This document shows, piece after piece, positions 32,455 through 32,579 of a stretch of 32,579 nt of DNA. Positions within the stretch are counted from its first letter, which is position 1; every line of letters starts with the position of its first letter. Under the pieces are notes generated by a model. That model did no database searches. It saw only the letters and a list, made by a program, of their open reading frames with translations, and was not told where the DNA came from. The stretch is taken from positions 1-32,579 of the forward strand of contig JAGQHB010000033.1 in assembly GCA_020432045.1 (NCBI GenBank), read 5' to 3'. The position numbers and the translations under genes are program-made. The DNA comes from Dehalococcoidia bacterium. Lineage in GTDB: Bacteria; Chloroflexota; Dehalococcoidia; Tepidiformales; Tepidiformaceae.

Positions 32455-32560
32455 GTGAATCGCCAGAGTTAATGTCCGGCGAGGGGCGCGGATCGCCAGA
32501 GTGACGCCGGGTACGATCGCCAGGGTGAAGCCGGGATCGCCAGGGTGATGCCGGTCTCCA
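32455..32560 (+). repeat. Four short degenerate direct repeats near the window edge
   Basis: The unit GATCGCCAGGGTGAAGCCGG recurs with small changes: around 32458 (TCGCCAGAGTTAATGTCCGG), 32491 (GATCGCCAGAGTGACGCCGG), 32516 (GATCGCCAGGGTGAAGCCGG) and 32536 (GATCGCCAGGGTGATGCCGG). Spacing is 20-33 bases. Repeats of this kind occur at ends of IS21-type and related elements, so the window may stop at the border of an insertion sequence. Confidence 0.6.
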
Positions 32561-32579
32561 GAAGGTCCTGTTCTTTGAG

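Noticed and set aside
1-32579. CRISPR array, rRNA, toxin-antitoxin or phage-defence operon
   Set aside because: No regular spacer-repeat array, rRNA segment or paired small toxin/antitoxin frames could be recognised on either strand.

Overview
The window is about 32.6 kb of high-GC bacterial DNA. The organism is probably a member of the Chloroflexota or another high-GC, F420-using lineage. This is inferred from the mix of an F420-type luciferase-like oxidoreductase, a one-pass Ser/Thr kinase with a Pro/Thr-rich stalk, a LAL-type LuxR remnant, a baeRF3/HPF pair and many GTG or TTG starts. No rRNA or marker protein fixes the taxon.

The left part (1-14.6 kb) is compact, ordinary chromosome. A FecBCD-type iron-complex ABC transporter, cut by the left edge, converges on a flippase/acyltransferase pair for surface glycans. 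Then come a secreted protein built of four beta-rich repeats, a luciferase-like oxidoreductase divergent from a PNPOx-fold protein, and an acyl-CoA dehydrogenase. A TroA/ZnuA-type metal ABC transporter (lipoprotein, ATPase, permease) is divergent from a transmembrane Ser/Thr kinase. The metal operon has two matching 13-bp dyads in its promoter region that look like a metalloregulator operator.

The middle part (14.6-19.7 kb) starts at an intact tRNA-Lys(TTT) and looks like a decayed insertion. It holds a LAL-type LuxR regulator broken by two stops and at least two frameshifts, a tyrosine-recombinase remnant that has lost its first catalytic Arg, and a 14-bp perfect inverted repeat. Two intact envelope genes lie between the remnants, each preceded by a similar leader ending in the same ribosome-binding block.

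The right part (19.7-31.8 kb) is a loosely packed stress and dormancy neighbourhood. It contains a baeRF3 plus HPF/RaiA operon (ribosome hibernation), Dps, a tandem UspA, a GerMN-Gmad2 lipoprotein-like protein, two different hemerythrin proteins, a Crp/Fnr regulator, a small Cys/His protein, an ABM-fold protein, a site-2 protease with CBS domains and a GNAT protein. Together they suggest iron, oxygen or redox sensing linked to translational shutdown and DNA protection. Long spacers with perfect hairpins separate these genes. The last 800 bases hold no convincing gene and end in short degenerate repeats that run toward the window edge.
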